Positions 25,364-37,811 are shown, numbered from the stretch's first letter. The stretch is 64,000 nucleotides of DNA from Numida meleagris (GCF_002078875.1 NC_034421.1:14589218-14653217), one strand, 5' to 3'. Notes: generated from the letters alone by a model not told the origin. Numbers and translations: made by a program.

Positions 25364-27109
25364 CCTTGGCCAGGACGGCCCTGGGGTCGGCAGTGGGGGG
25401 ACAGCGGTGGTGTGGGGCTGGGTGCGTGGGAAGGGGCATTGCAGAGGGTGTTCTCCGATTGATACACACACAGTGGGTCCTGAAGTCCCTGTTCTGCGAA
25501 AGGGTGAATGCTGGATGCTCCCGACAAACCGAGCCAAGGAGCGAGAAACAGAGACCCAGAGGGCAGCAGGGCACGTCCACAGCTGGGGCAGCTCTGGGGA
25601 GGATCTCCGGGCTGGGCAGGCAGCAGTGCCACATAGCTCCCTGTCCTACAGGGGCTCTGCATCCTCCCAGGGTCTGCACAGGACTCCCACACTGAAGGCA
25701 CCCAGCAGCCACGCTCCCAGCACCCTCCTGCAGGAGATCTGCCCTCCGCAGGTGCTGAGCAGGTGGGAGAAACCCCTCCTGGAGCCTCTGTTGCCCCAGA
25801 GCTGCCTGCACCCCCCAGCTCCTCGCTCCCAAGCCCTGGGGCTTCCTCCCTGCCTGGGGGGGCTGACTCACATGCTGGGAGAAATTAATAAGCACGCACA
25901 GGAGAAGGCTTCATCCCTCCACCAGCAGCATGAATCACGGCTCTGCCTGCCTGTCCAACGCATTGTTCAGCACTGAGTCAGTACTGCTGTGCAGGTTAAC
26001 AAGGGCAGAAATTAAAAGCGATGGTCCATGAAACACAGCAGCGCCGAGAAATTATAAGGCAGTGCTACTGTAAGGAAGCTAATGGGACTGCCCACGGAGC
26101 CCCAGAAAAGACACACTCCGTGCTCCAGCTTCTCACCAGCTGCCTCTTTGCAGCCAAGCTCCCCAGTGCCCCTGTTGCCTCCCAGTGCCCCCCAGCGAGG
26201 GGCAGCACTCCACAGCCACCAGCTTTGCACTGGAAGCCTCACACACGCAGCCCTGGCTGGGGGAAGAGCCCCAGATGAGCAATGCGGGTGGCGGGGCCGG
26301 GGGCCGTCCCCAGAACAAAAGCCCCAGCTGCTCTTGTGAAGAGCAGCTGCCTCCATTTCCCACCCAAAACAGCTCCTGCAATGCAGCGGTGCATCACCAA
26401 CGCAGACAGCAACTACGTCTAGAAAGTACATTGTAATGTCAGCATGGAACAAGAAGCTCCTGCACCCGGAGTCCTTGGTGTTGCTGTGGAATGGCTGCTG
26501 TGGAGCACGTTGAGTGCTTTTGGGGCCCTCACCTCCAACAGCCCTCATGCTTTGCGACCTGGCAGGTAGTGAGTGAGTACACCAGTATGGGCTCTATTGC
26601 ACTCGGAGAAACATGGGAGCAGAGCCTGACTTGGTGGAGCAGAGGGAGAGAGAGGAGACACTCAGTTTGGGAAACGGGGTCAGCTGCTGGGCTGCCCTGG
26701 TACATGAGCATGAGCATACCCTGGAAACATGCACTGTGATCCCTTCTGATCATATCAGCCACCAACGACTCTCATCCAGCACCCGCTGATGGATCAGCTT
26801 TGAAGATACTGTGCAGCAGCAAGTTCTGCAAGGTTACGTTCTCTGGTGCAAGAAAGCACTTCCCCACGGCAATGCTTCACTCGCTTCCTTGCAGCCTTGG
26901 CTAATGGACTCACACCCAAGAGAAAGACCAAAATGTCTCCAAGGACGCTGTGACTCACGGTGTCACCCCACGCCGTGCTGGGACCCCAGGGTAACTCCCA
27001 CCCACCACCAGCACCTCTCCTTTGTCACTGCAGGGCTGGGGGTGACGAACACGACGCGACACGCACCGCTCCATCCCGCCCGGCAGCCCCACAAAAAGCT
27101 AATCTGAAG

Positions 27110-27560
27110 GAACCATCAACTGAAAACAAAACAAAATCTGCTCAACAAACCGGCGAGCACCAGAGGACCCATTTTCTCTGACAAGGATCCAATTCAGCTC
27201 TAAGAGGACAGTTATTATGTATTGAATGAATGGCAATCGATTATTAAGAGCGCATTCATCGGGACTGGGTAAATGTGTAAGAAGATACCCACCTATTACA
27301 TAGCTGTGAAACCACACTGAATGCGCTCCTAATGACCAACTGGTATTTACTTAACATTCAATATCCATTGCTAGGGAAGGTCTCTCTAGATTTAATAAGC
27401 CTCTGTTATTTTATGTTTAATTAAATACCGTCCACTATTAAAAACATATTTAACTGAGGTCAAAACCAGTAAAAACTGTATCCTATAACACAGCTGTTAA
27501 ACCTCAAATATCTCCTTAATGATTAATTGGGATTTAGCATGATTGCTGTCCGACAGAGAG
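27110..27560. promoter_or_regulatory. AT-rich element with internal duplication and inverted repeat, candidate enhancer
   Basis: A 450-bp low-GC island with sharp GC-rich borders and no coding frame. Two related segments, 27291-27349 and 27481-27536, align over most of their length: (A/T)CCTAT-ACA-AGCTGT-AAACC, then CTCCT(T)AATGA, then TGG-ATTTA. Separately, 27243-27258 and 27318-27333 form an inverted repeat matching at 15 of 16 positions with an 11-bp perfect core (GAGCGCATTCA), each arm ending in an ATTA/TAAT homeodomain core. This arrangement fits a developmental enhancer, but that is inference: conservation has not been tested. Confidence 0.35.
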
Positions 27561-27889
27561 CTCGTGGAAGCCAGAAGCTCCAAGATTCAAGGACAAAAGT
27601 GCTTTGCTTCTGCAAACAATTCTGCTGGTTGAACAGTTTGGCTAACAGAAGCATAGCAGGGCAGTGGGAACCTCAGCCCAGCATAACCCAGGTTTGGAAA
27701 ATTCAATGTACAGCACTACCACGCACACAACACCTGCGCAGCCAAGTGGGGAGCTGGGACACAGTGCCCCACATGCAGGGACTCCATGGGCTGGGACACT
27801 CACATGACCCATCCTGCTCAGTCCTGTCCAAGCTCTACTGCAGAAGCTCCAGGGCCATGCTCTGGGAGCCTCCCGATGGGACATGTCCC

Positions 27890-28330
27890 ATTGGGATTGC
27901 CTATGGTTGAGATTGCCAGTGGCTTGGGATTGCCAAAGGCTTGGGATTGCCAATGGTTGGGATGGCCAATGGCTTTGGATTGCCAGTGGTTGGGATTGCA
28001 AATGGCTTGGGATTGCCAAAGGCTTGGGATTGCCAGTGGTTGGGATTGCAGATGGCTTGGGATTGTCAGTGGTTGGGATTGCAAATGGCTTGGGATTGCC
28101 AGTGGTTGGGATGGCCAATGGTTGGGATTGCCAGTGGTTGGGATTGCAAATGGCTTGGGATTGCCAAAGGCTTGGGATTGCCAGTGGTTGGGATTGCAGA
28201 TGGCTTGGGATTGTCAGTGGTTGGGATTGCAAATGGCTTGGGATTGCCAGTGGTTGGGATGGCCAATGGTTGGGATTGCCAGTTGTTGGGATGGCCAATG
28301 GTTGGGATTACCAATGGTTGGGATGGCCAG
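27890..28330. repeat. Minisatellite of 16/17-bp units with a 148-bp higher-order period
   Basis: About 27 tandem units of the type ATTGCCAGTGGTTGGG, alternating 16-bp (GGTTGGG) and 17-bp (GGCTTGGG) forms, with variants ATTGCAAATGG, ATTGCAGATGG, ATTGTCAGTGG and ATGGCCAATGG. The 159 bp at 27977-28135 recur without a mismatch at 28125-28283, so nine units were amplified as one 148-bp block. Stop-free frames across it, on both strands, are repeat artefacts. Confidence 0.95.
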
Positions 28331-31300
28331 CGGGCTGGCTCCATGGTTCGTCACCCACAGCAGCTCCTCCAGCAGGAACCAGCGGTTCTGGGAAGGAGCT
28401 GGTGCTGGATTTGCTACGATGGCCTAAGCCTTGCTCTCTCCGTGCCACTCGTCATCAGCATCACTGGGCACAGGGACAGCGGCCTCTCATCTAGGGGAAA
28501 GAAGCTTGAACAGGGAGCAGGGAGAAGCTGAAAGCATGTTAGCACTTGAGAAAAAGCCATTCCACCTCAATGACCTCCTGCAAGAGGATTTGATTCTTCT
28601 TGTTTTCATTCTGAAAGCCCTTCAAAGCAAAATCTGATGCTAGCAAAGAATTAAATAGAGCAGTGCATACCCACACAGATTGCACAAGAAAACAAAGTTG
28701 AAAAAAGAAACAGTGAGAACAAAAATGAATGCAGAAGAAAAGTTCAAGAGTGGAAATCCCAAGGGTCTTCCCCTCCTGTAGTTCCCTCCTAACCTCAGGT
28801 ATGCAATGGCATCGGGGTCAGGCAGCAGGCTGCACGCTGCCATCCTGGGATGTGAGTTAAGAGCCAGAGCTTCAGCTCAGCACCGGGCAAAGCCAATGGC
28901 AAGAATGCTGTGAGCTCACCGCGTTGCTGGAGGAACTGACCACAGTGCGGGGCTATAGTGAGATGTCTCAAGCAAGTGTCAGCCCTGGGCAGCTGGATGG
29001 GGCTGAGACACTGCCTCGAATCGTGTCCAAGGAGAGACTCATCATCCTGCCACGAATGTCATTCCAAAGGAATAAGAAGCCATCGCTGGCGTCTGACAAG
29101 GCTTCGTGCTGTGCACTGCGACGAGGCGGGTGCTAATATCCATACTGAGCAGGCACCTCTTGAGGAAAATGTCGAGATAATTAAGTGCTTCTGGCACCTC
29201 AAGGGATGCTGGGAGTCCCAGCAGCGCTCCCCGAGGGAAGCATCACAAAGCCAGCCCAGCGCTTGCCTCTGCCTCGTGGCTGCCAGGCTGGCAGCTGCCT
29301 CTCCAGGTGCTCCAGGGACAGGATGGGAATGAGGATCCCATGGGAGGATGCTGGTGGAATAACCATGTCACCAAAGCCACTCACCTCCCAGATCTCAGCA
29401 CCAGGAGGGAAGTCCATTTGGTCCTTCTTTACTTCCTTTTCCAAGTACTGTTTTATATGTATATACAAATGCACAAAGTGCCTATTTACTCTTCACAACA
29501 GCCCTCCCATGAACTAGCCATACCACAGCGGTAAGCAACTCATGGCAGATACCATCTGCATTACTTCAAAGCCACGCAACACATTAAGCAAATAGCAGAG
29601 GTGTCTGTCTGAGGAATATGGTGATGAAGGACGTCTCCATCTCCAGATCAGCCTTGGGGACCTGCTGTGACATGGAGCGCTGCCCCGAGATGCAGGGCAA
29701 AGAATGTAGCACCCGATCCATCCCATCTCATGCAGGAAAAGATCAGTGGATGGGAAGAATCGGGAGCAGCTCCAGGGATGCCTCCCTGGTCCAGCGGAGG
29801 AAGGAGATGCCTGCTGCAGACACGTTCGTCCTGCCTGCTCCCCTTGTGTCCAGTCAAGGAGCTGTGCTCATCTTCCAGTGGGTTCATCTCTGTTTGACTG
29901 ACTCTACATAAGGATCCAAGAGCCCTGCTGAAGTCATCAAGCCACTACTGAATGTTGGCATCTGTGAATGACTCCTACGGGGCATGGGAAACCTCAAGAG
30001 CTGCACCTGCACAAGCACAAGGGTTTGCTTGCTTCAGTTCACCTTTTGGTATCCTTGCCACACAGTGATTCCCATGAAAGATGACTCAGGAGTACCTCTT
30101 CCACCAGCAGAAATAGGATGTCTTCAGCTGAGGCTCTAGGCCACGTGCTATAAAGGTCAGGGGGGCATTGTGGAAGAGTAGGACAAGGAAACAGGGCTGA
30201 AGCAGCCCCTGCACCTCTGCTCCCACGGCAGCATGACAGCAACTCGGCCAAGGCTGAGGGCAGGCCAGCCAAGGCCTCGGGGGCAGGCAGCAGCAGGGGG
30301 GTCACAGCGGAGCCAAACCCCACCTCCATGCCTGCTGCAGCTTTCTTACATCCCTCGAGTCACAGGTTTCACATCTTTCTCCATTAGCTGCCTGCAACGG
30401 AGGCATCGGCTCCAGTCATCCCCGCAGCCACTGTTCCTCTGCTGGTTTATGCACCTACACCCATAGCAGCCTATGGCACACTGGAGATGCCCATTTCTCT
30501 CCATCCCCCTGGACATACAGCCCAGACACCAGTGCACGCCGAGAACTCCATCCTGACCCAAGCACAGCAGCATAGCACGGCTTAATTCATTACAGCCTGC
30601 AAACAGCCTTGAGATCCTCCCCTGCTCTGTAACCCCGGGGCTGCTATTTGCTTAACCCCGCCGAGCAGACGGGGCAGGCACCCAAAGCCGCAGCAGCACT
30701 GGCTGCTTCAGCCGGCCCCGGCCCCACGGAGCAGCAGCAGATGGATTGGCTGCTGCGAAACAACAACTTCCTTCTTTCTTTTTGCTCAAGTTCGCTGGGG
30801 TTTAGGCTGTGATTTCGGTTACGTTTTGTGGCCCGCCTTTCTGGAGACAACTACCCTCCTGATGCTGGGTGAGAGCGAGATGTCTGAAACCACGGGCAGT
30901 CGTGTTTATTTGGGTTCCAATCTTCCAATCATTCAAAACCCTGGGAAAATGAAGCTACGTTGCCGGGGCGAAGCTTTTGTTCCGAAAATTGGTTTCAGTC
31001 TGGGGGTGATGCGATGCCCGGCCAGCCCCTGCCCCCTGCTCCCCACAGCTCCGTGCACCACGAGTCCGCAGGGACGGCAGCCCCCGAGACATCCGGGGAG
31101 CACGCACCGAGCCTGCCCCCCGCCAGAACCCGACACCGCGCCGGAATGTAGAAAATTGCAAGTGATACTTTAATTCCACCGTCACTCACTGCCCGTAGCC
31201 CCGTAGCCCCGGCCATGGGAAATAGTGGGGCAGGCGCACGCCTGGGAGCGCCCGCACGGAGCACAGCCAGCCCCAGCGGAACCCGCCGCGCTGGAACTGG

Positions 31301-33800
31301 GCTGTACTGACCAGCACTCCCAGCGTGGGCAAGTCGTGCCCTGGTGCCCTGCACTGCGGCCCCACAGCCCACCCAGCGGTCACACCAAGTGCTTGTGCCC
31401 AGGTCCTGTGTCTCTGCTCAGCCGTGGCACCTCCAGACCCTGTCCCATCCGTGGGATGCAGCCTGTGCCCTGCATCTGCTGCTCCCCAGGAACCAGGAAC
31501 CTGCGGCTTCAGGGCTTGTCCCGTTTTGCCTGGTGCCTGGCGGAGCTCTGAAGTGATGCAGAGGCAGAGCAGAACCAAAATTAAACACAAGAGAATGTGG
31601 AAAACTCAGAAAGTCCATGTCCTGCCCACTAGGAGCTCAAGAACTGCTGAGGTTGGATTTATTGTCAGGATAATTATCAGATATAGGAGGATGTGAACTC
31701 CAAACTCCCTGGGACAGCTTGGAGTTGGATTTAATACCACGCAGAGCTCAGCCAAAAGTGTTACAAGAGGAGAGGGGCAGCACACTGGGATGAGGGCTGC
31801 TCTCACATTTCAGGAACTTCCTGCTCCAGTTTCAGATCTTCCTTCCTTCCTTTTAGCTGTCCGCCTCAAATCAGTGGTTTTGGAGACCAAGGAATAACAC
31901 GATTCCCTGCTGTCGCTCTCCAACACAGCTCAGGGTTCCATGGCACCCAGTGGTGAGGGACAGGCGTGCCCGAGTGGGTGCCACATGCCTCAGCTCAGGA
32001 CACCTCCCTCAGCCCTGTCTGCACCCTGGGAGGGGCCGAGCATCCTCCTGCCCACCATGGCCAGGAGCAACCAAGCCAGGACCCAGCCCGCACCATCCCA
32101 TGTGGCAACAGGGGCAGCAGCGGGTGAGGTCCCATTCATAGCATCTTAGAACCACTGGAGGATGACCTGGCACTTCTCCTGCTGGCACAGCCACCGTGAC
32201 CACCGTGATCATCGTGCCCACACCAGTAAGGTGCTGCAGGTATGGATTAGGTCCCCACAGTGGAAAAACTCAATAGTATGTGGCATTAAATCCCTTTGTG
32301 GCACTGAGATGGTCCCTAAGCTGAAGTTTCTGGACCACAAACATGGGACCTTCGAGGTGCCAGTCCTCAGCCCCTGGTTGAGCAGGGGACAGAGACTGGG
32401 GGGGGTTCTAGGAACTCACAGCCAGGAGCAGGAAAGCTGTCACCAGGCAGCTGTCACCCCTCTGCCACCAACAGGGGCTGTGGGGACCGGCGGGTCCACA
32501 TGCTGCACCCACTGCCTCCTGCCCGCTCCCCATAGCTCTGCTCTCCTCTGGGGTTCCACCTGCAAGCAGATCCCTCAAAGTGGAGAGCAAAGCTGAACCA
32601 GGGGCACTTTTGGAGATGCACGGCCCAGGGGGAGCGCAGCAGTGTCCCGGTGCCTCCTGTGCCAGACCCAGCTCCCAGGAGCCCCGTGTGCCACCTGCAG
32701 CACGCAGCCCTGATGTGCCCGGGGCAGGACTCCCCGTTCCAGCAGCGTTCCTGCAGCACAGCCCGGGGTTTGCTTTGTGCTCTGCGTAGAGGGGAGAGTG
32801 CAGAGGAGAGATGAGAGGAGCGTCACGCCGTGCGATGGAAGAGGGTAACTCGAGCTGTGGTCTACCCTACATTCCTTGTGGCTCCAGCTCCCCAGCCAAA
32901 ACAAAACCAACATTTTCCTTTTTTTTTTTTTTTTTTTTTTTTTCCCCTTTCCTTGAGGCCAAACAGGAGGAGGGGGCACCCCCGCAGCACTCAGCCCAAG
33001 TCCCACTGGCTGGGACCCAGCTCAGCTCCGCCAGCTCCCGACGCTGCTCCCAGCAGCACACAGCCCAGCCTCGGGGTCCCCCCGCAGCGACACCTCCACC
33101 CACCCACCACAGCCCCAAGGGCTCCCCCGCTCCCCTACCACCTCCTAAAACCTTTGCTGTGTTTATGGGAAGGCTCCTGCTACCCACAGTGTCCACAGGG
33201 AGCTATGGGGCAGGGTGCCAGGAGGGGGCACCGAGCCCCCGATGTGCCATCCCGTGCCATCCCATCCCATCCGCCAGCAGGAGCTCACTCTCCAAACTGC
33301 TGCCCACCCCAGCCCTGAGCAGTGGCTGCGCTGGGTTGGTGTTGGCTTGGCCATATGGCAGGACTGGGTGGCAACGTCCAGGTGTGATACACCAAGAAGC
33401 CCCCTGTGCTCGTGTGCGTACATTCAGCATCTGACCCCTCCGGGCTGCCCCACTGCACGGGGTTAGAGCTCACATTTGGGCACACGATGCCATTCACCTC
33501 CCAGCCCCGTCCACGGACCAAGGGGCCTCGACGGGCTCATGGCAGCAAGCTGCCGACAGGGGAAAGAGTTAACGCTTCCCCCAGCTCAGCTCGTACGCTG
33601 TTATTCAATACATTATTGACGTTGAAAAGTCGTCACGTTACAATCCAGCAGTCCACGAGTATTAAGAGGAAAACAGAGGCATGCAGAGCGAGACACACAC
33701 CGCGAGCAGTGGGCCCCTCCGCGCTACGGTTACGTTGCTGCACACAAACTCCTTTCCCAGACTTGGTTTCCTCCCCCACCTCTCCCATTTGGTGCAAAAC
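28331..33800. other. Non-coding intron sequence, no gene seen
   Basis: Unique sequence without supported exons. An AT-richer stretch around 28540-28760 and one around 31560-31700 stand out in composition only. A T25 run is listed separately. Confidence 0.5.
32919..32943. repeat. Poly(T) run of 25
   Basis: 25 uninterrupted T residues, equal to a poly(A) on the minus strand. No retrocopy body or target-site duplication was recognised beside it. Confidence 0.95.
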
Positions 33801-33829
33801 CCACCCGCTCGCTTAATGCCACTGTGAAT

Positions 33830-34830
33830 CCCCAAATCCCGCTCCCAGGGGGGATTACCCCGGAGGGGGGGGGGGCACGGCCGCGGGCTGTTCTCAGGCT
33901 CCAGCAGCTCTGATGCTCTGAGGCTGACAGCGGTGCTCGGGGCCAAACCCTGCAGGGATGGCTCCTGCGTGGGACCCCCCGGCCGTGCCCGGGGGCTGCG
34001 GTGGCTGCAGGGCGCTCGGAGGGGACGGCAGCACCTGCCCAGCGTGAGGGCTGGGGCCGGGCTGCCGGGGCTGCTGCTCGCCAGCCACCGCGCTCCCCGC
34101 TTGTATTTTATTTCATCCCCTGATGGGCGAAATGTGTCCTTAATTTGTCCTAAAAGAAAAAGAGGGCGAGCTGCATTCTCACATCCAGAACGAAGACAAC
34201 ACGCAAAGCCCTTTAGAAGCCGGCGCCACACATACGACGCGCTCCTTTTTCTAATTAGCGACGCCTTTCCCAGCGAGCGGGGTGGTGGGGCTGCACACCA
34301 GGCCCCACGCCGCTGCCCCTCGCGCCCCTCCGTGCCCTCCCCGCCGATCCGTCCCCAGAGGGCAGTTCTGGCTCCTCTCACGCTGCAGAAACGGGGGTTC
34401 ATCTGGTTTCAATCCGGCCCCTCGCAGTAGCTGTCACCATGGGTTTGCTGGCAGGGTGAGGGATGCCTTTCTGCAGCCCCTTGCCAAAGCGGCAAGGATT
34501 CAAACCTGTGGCTGCGGCAGACCCCAGCGCCCCGCTGGCACACCTTGGCCACACGGGGCAGAGCACGCGGGTGCCTGCAATGAGCGGACACCGAGCAATG
34601 TGCCACGGGCAGCGCATGCCGGGCTCCAGCCAGCACCTGTGGCCGCAGCACAGCGGCGTGGGCTCTCCTGGTCCCCTTCCCCTCCCCCAGAAAGCCCCAG
34701 GAACCGCAGGAACCGCAGAAATGCATCCCCGTGCTGCAGAGCCTCCCTGCGAAGGGCACGCTGCGCTGCCGGGGAGCTCCGCCGCCCGCACGGCCTGGCC
34801 GCCCGCCAGCCTCTGACAGCAGCTGTCACA
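33830..34830. other. CpG-rich block
   Basis: About 1 kb with frequent CpG (CCGCGGG, CGGCCGTGCCCG, GCCGGCGCC, GACGCG, CCGCCGATCCG), unlike the CpG-poor flanks. It includes a G10 run near 33867-33876. It could be an intronic CpG island with an alternative promoter. I find no convincing first exon or donor, and stop-free frames on both strands reflect base composition. Confidence 0.4.
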
Positions 34831-35094
34831 TAAAAGCAAACACTTAAAACCATTACATTTACAGCAGTTTATCTCGAACGCCGCCTAAGGTTTTGACGTC
34901 GCTCCACGATGACCGAGTTCAGTGGGTTCCCCCCGCAGCCCCCTCCTCCTCCCGGCTCGCCGTGACGCCACGGCACAGCGCTGAGGTCACAGCCTGCCCC
35001 GTCCCATGCAGGGACCTTCCCGTGCAGTGGCCATGAGCTGCGTCACTCCATCCCTGGGCACAACACAGCCAGCATCCCCCTGCCACAGAACAGC

Positions 35095-35980
35095 CGATGT
35101 CCTGCACCAGGGGACGCAACCCCTTCTGATGCAGCCCCAGATCCTGATGGTTTTAGGGCTGTGAGGGCACCTTGCTGGTTCATATCCAGCTGCCATCCAC
35201 CAGTACCCCCAGTCCTTTCCAGCAGGGCTGTGCTCCTTCCTTACATCCCCCAGCTTCTGCTGACAGTGGGGTTGCCATGACCCAGGTGCAGACCTTGCAC
35301 TTGGCTTTGTTGAACCTCACGTGGTTCCCCTGGGCGCACTGCTCATCCTGGCTGGCTCTCTCTGGATGCCATCCCGTCCCTTGGCTGTGCTGACCGCCCC
35401 GCACAGCTCGGTGTCATCTGCAGAATGTTGGGGGTCACTCGATCCCAGTGTCCATGTCACTGATGGAGATGTTGAAGAGCACCGGTCCCAGCACTGACGC
35501 CTGAGGGACAGCACCCGTCACTGCTCTCCATCCGGGCACTGAGCCATTGACCACCGCTCTCCAGGTGTGATCTCATAACCAGTTCCTCATCCATCAACCA
35601 GCCCCCATCAAATCTTTCCAGTTTGGTGAGAATTATGTTATGGGGGGCTGTCTCAAGGGCGGTACTGAAGTCCATATAGATGACATCAGTGGCTCTTCCC
35701 CTCACTGACGAAGTTACACCACCGTACAAAGGCACAGGCTGGTCAGGCAGGACCTGCCCTCGGTGCAGCCATGCTGCTCGTCCAGTCTCCCCTCCCTCTC
35801 TCCCATGTGTCTCAGCAGGAGGATCTGCTCCATGATCTTCCCTGGCACAGAGGTGAGGCTGACAGGCTGGTATTTCCCAGGGTCATCCTCTCTACCCTTC
35901 CTACAGATGGGTGTGACATGGCCTCTTCTCCAGCCACCAGGGTCTGCAGCTGACTGCTGTGACTTTCCACGCATCATCAA
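35095..35980 (-). mobile_element. CR1 LINE ORF2 (reverse transcriptase) fragment, minus orientation
   Basis: On the minus strand, pieces of CR1 ORF2 are readable in order: PVSLTSVPGKIMEQILL (RT N-terminal), the RSCLTSL and YMDFSTALETAPHNIIL region (motif A, consensus YLDFSKAFDTVPH-like), a GAVL.HLHQ-type segment, FNKAKCKV, and GVLVDGSW. Several frameshifts separate these blocks. Both ends are truncated: there is no CR1 3' UTR, and the copy ends near the same position as the one at 20405-20765. It is inactive and shares a subfamily with that copy. Confidence 0.92.
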
Positions 35981-37369
35981 GAGTCACTTGGTGACTACAT
36001 CAGGATCTCATCAGGACCCACAGACTCATGGATGTTCAGGTTGCTGTTGTTCAGGTGCTGCTCCTGATGCTCAGGTCCTGGGGCCGTGCATTCAGGTGAA
36101 CACAAAGCGCAGCATGGCAGGATGCCACCTGCCCACCCCCCAGCGCTCCCCATGCGGTAACACACTTCTGGGTGCCCCCGAGAGAGGAACCACGGAGCAG
36201 AGCCCCAAGCTCTTGTGGTGGGGTGGGGGGGACAGAGATGCCAAAGCATTCCCCATAGCTTCCACCCCGCTCAGTGCTCATCTCCCATGGTGTGGATCAG
36301 CCATGCACAATTCCCTCAAGGAGCAACGCAGCGCTGGCACGGCCCTTCCATCACTGGGTGTTTTCCTCACAGCTCCCACTCTGTTTCCTGCACTCCTCCT
36401 AATGACGTGACTTCTTTTCTGTATGCACATATATCTATTAATTTTACGCCTAGTTTCTAACCCTTTGCCAACAACCAAAAATCTGCCGCAAGAAAAGCAC
36501 AAGAGCCCCAAACCAAGCACCCAATGCTTCCAAACCAACACGTGGCACGTGGGGCTGGGAGGAACGCGAGGTGCAGCCCCGTCCCGCTCCCTGGCTCCCT
36601 TCCGTGTCACTGCAGTCAGAAATGCACTGTGCAGCGGGGTGATGTCCCCCCTGGACAGGGCTTCGATCGGCGTCGCCGTCACGAGCAGCCTCTCATTCTC
36701 CTTCCTGCACACACACGCATCAATGTATACGTATGCATACGAGAAACCCTACTCGCAAGGAAAAATAGCAGCAGGAAATTAAAAAGGTTCGTGTGACAGC
36801 GTGAGCACGGCTGTAAGGCACGCAGCGCCTGCTGCCCATGCACAGCAGCACGGCCCCTGGTGCACAGGGAGCACCCGCAGCGCGCTGCCGTGCTCACACA
36901 CCTCGGCTTTTCTCTGCCATGTTTCACTTCGCCGCTTTTACTTCTGCTTCCACCGCTGCAGCTTTTGCTTCTTAAGGCGCAGGTGAAAGACCAAGAGCCT
37001 CAGCCAGCCCCTGCACAACAGACACGGTCTCAGCAAATATTTTCGAGGCTCCCGTTCTAAGTGTCTCTTGCTAACATCCTACAAGTGACCCTGCTCAGCA
37101 CCGGCACCTCGTGGGGCTGGGGCTGTCAGCAACCCACTGTGGGCCGAATTATGAACAGAGCAGTGGCACCGACCCCTCTCCATCCCAGTGTGCACGGGTC
37201 CCACAGGACAGCCCCACGAGCACTGCCCCGAGCATCACAACGCCGCTGCGACCATCCTCGGGCCTCCACCCGCATCACAGCGTGCAGCCAGGAGGGAGGA
37301 AGGGAAATGGGACCTGCAATGGGTTCGGCTCCGTGGGAGAGAGGAGGGGGGGGGGTCAGGGAGGAGGGG

Positions 37370-37682
37370 GTGAGGCAGGAGTTTGGGAAAGCGGGAGCCA
37401 GACAGCCAGGGGATTTTGCTCCGCTTCGCCATCGCCTTGAGTGCTCCATGGGGTTGGGAGCAGCGAAACCCGATCGGCCGTTAACCCTGGAATGCGTGGA
37501 AATGACAACTGCGCATAACTCCGGGGAATCCGCAACGGTGCCCCCGCTCCCGGAGCGGCAGCGCTGACCGCGCGCCTGCGGCATGAGCTCATCGCGGGGC
37601 TAATACCCTCCATGAGCCCAGCCTGCAGGAATGCGCCGCGCGCTTGGGGCCGGGGGGACGCGGGGGGACACCCACCTGCCCC
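37370..37682. other. CpG-rich block up to the gap
   Basis: Dense CpG from about 37425 (GCAGCGAAACCCGATCGGCCG, ACCGCGCGCCTGCGGC, GCGCCGCGCGCTTGGGGCCGGGGGGACGCGG) rising towards the gap. It has the look of a CpG island flank. A reverse-strand CAGGTGGGTG donor-like string lies right at the gap edge, so an exon inside the gap cannot be excluded. Confidence 0.45.
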
Positions 37683-37811
37683 NNNNNNNNNNNNNNNNNN
37701 NNNNNNNNNNNNNNNNNNNNNNNNNNNNNNNNNNNNNNNNNNNNNNNNNNNNNNNNNNNNNNNNNNNNNNNNNNNNNNNNNNNNNNNNNNNNNNNNNNNN
37801 NNNNNNNNNNN
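37683..37811. other. Assembly gap (129 N)
   Basis: 129 unresolved bases. Both edges are extremely GC-rich, the typical setting for sequencing dropout in bird genomes. Any reading frame reported across this gap is meaningless. Confidence 1.

Larger units (their letters stand above)
20766..27100. other. Non-coding intron sequence, no gene seen
   Basis: No paired splice sites with an open frame were found. The segment contains the AT-rich element at 21020-21610, the purine-rich tract and short repeats at 24.8-25.4 kb, and otherwise unique GC-rich DNA. The very long minus-strand open frame across 24783-25895 is a composition artefact. Confidence 0.55.

Noticed and set aside
24783..25895. 370-residue open frame on the minus strand, the longest in the window
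   Set aside because: It runs through a polypyrimidine strand and several simple repeats, has low-complexity Phe/Pro/Ser/Leu composition, and lacks domains or splice sites.
27890..28330. Possible CRISPR-like array
   Set aside because: Units are contiguous 16/17-mers with no unique spacers, in a vertebrate genome. This is a minisatellite.
27786..28427. Repeat proteins of about 200 residues on both strands
   Set aside because: They are translations of the 16/17-bp minisatellite in all phases, with no independent coding evidence.
32919..32943. T25 run as the tail of a processed pseudogene on the minus strand
   Set aside because: No recognisable coding remnant lies beside it and no target-site duplication was seen. 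It is treated as a simple repeat.
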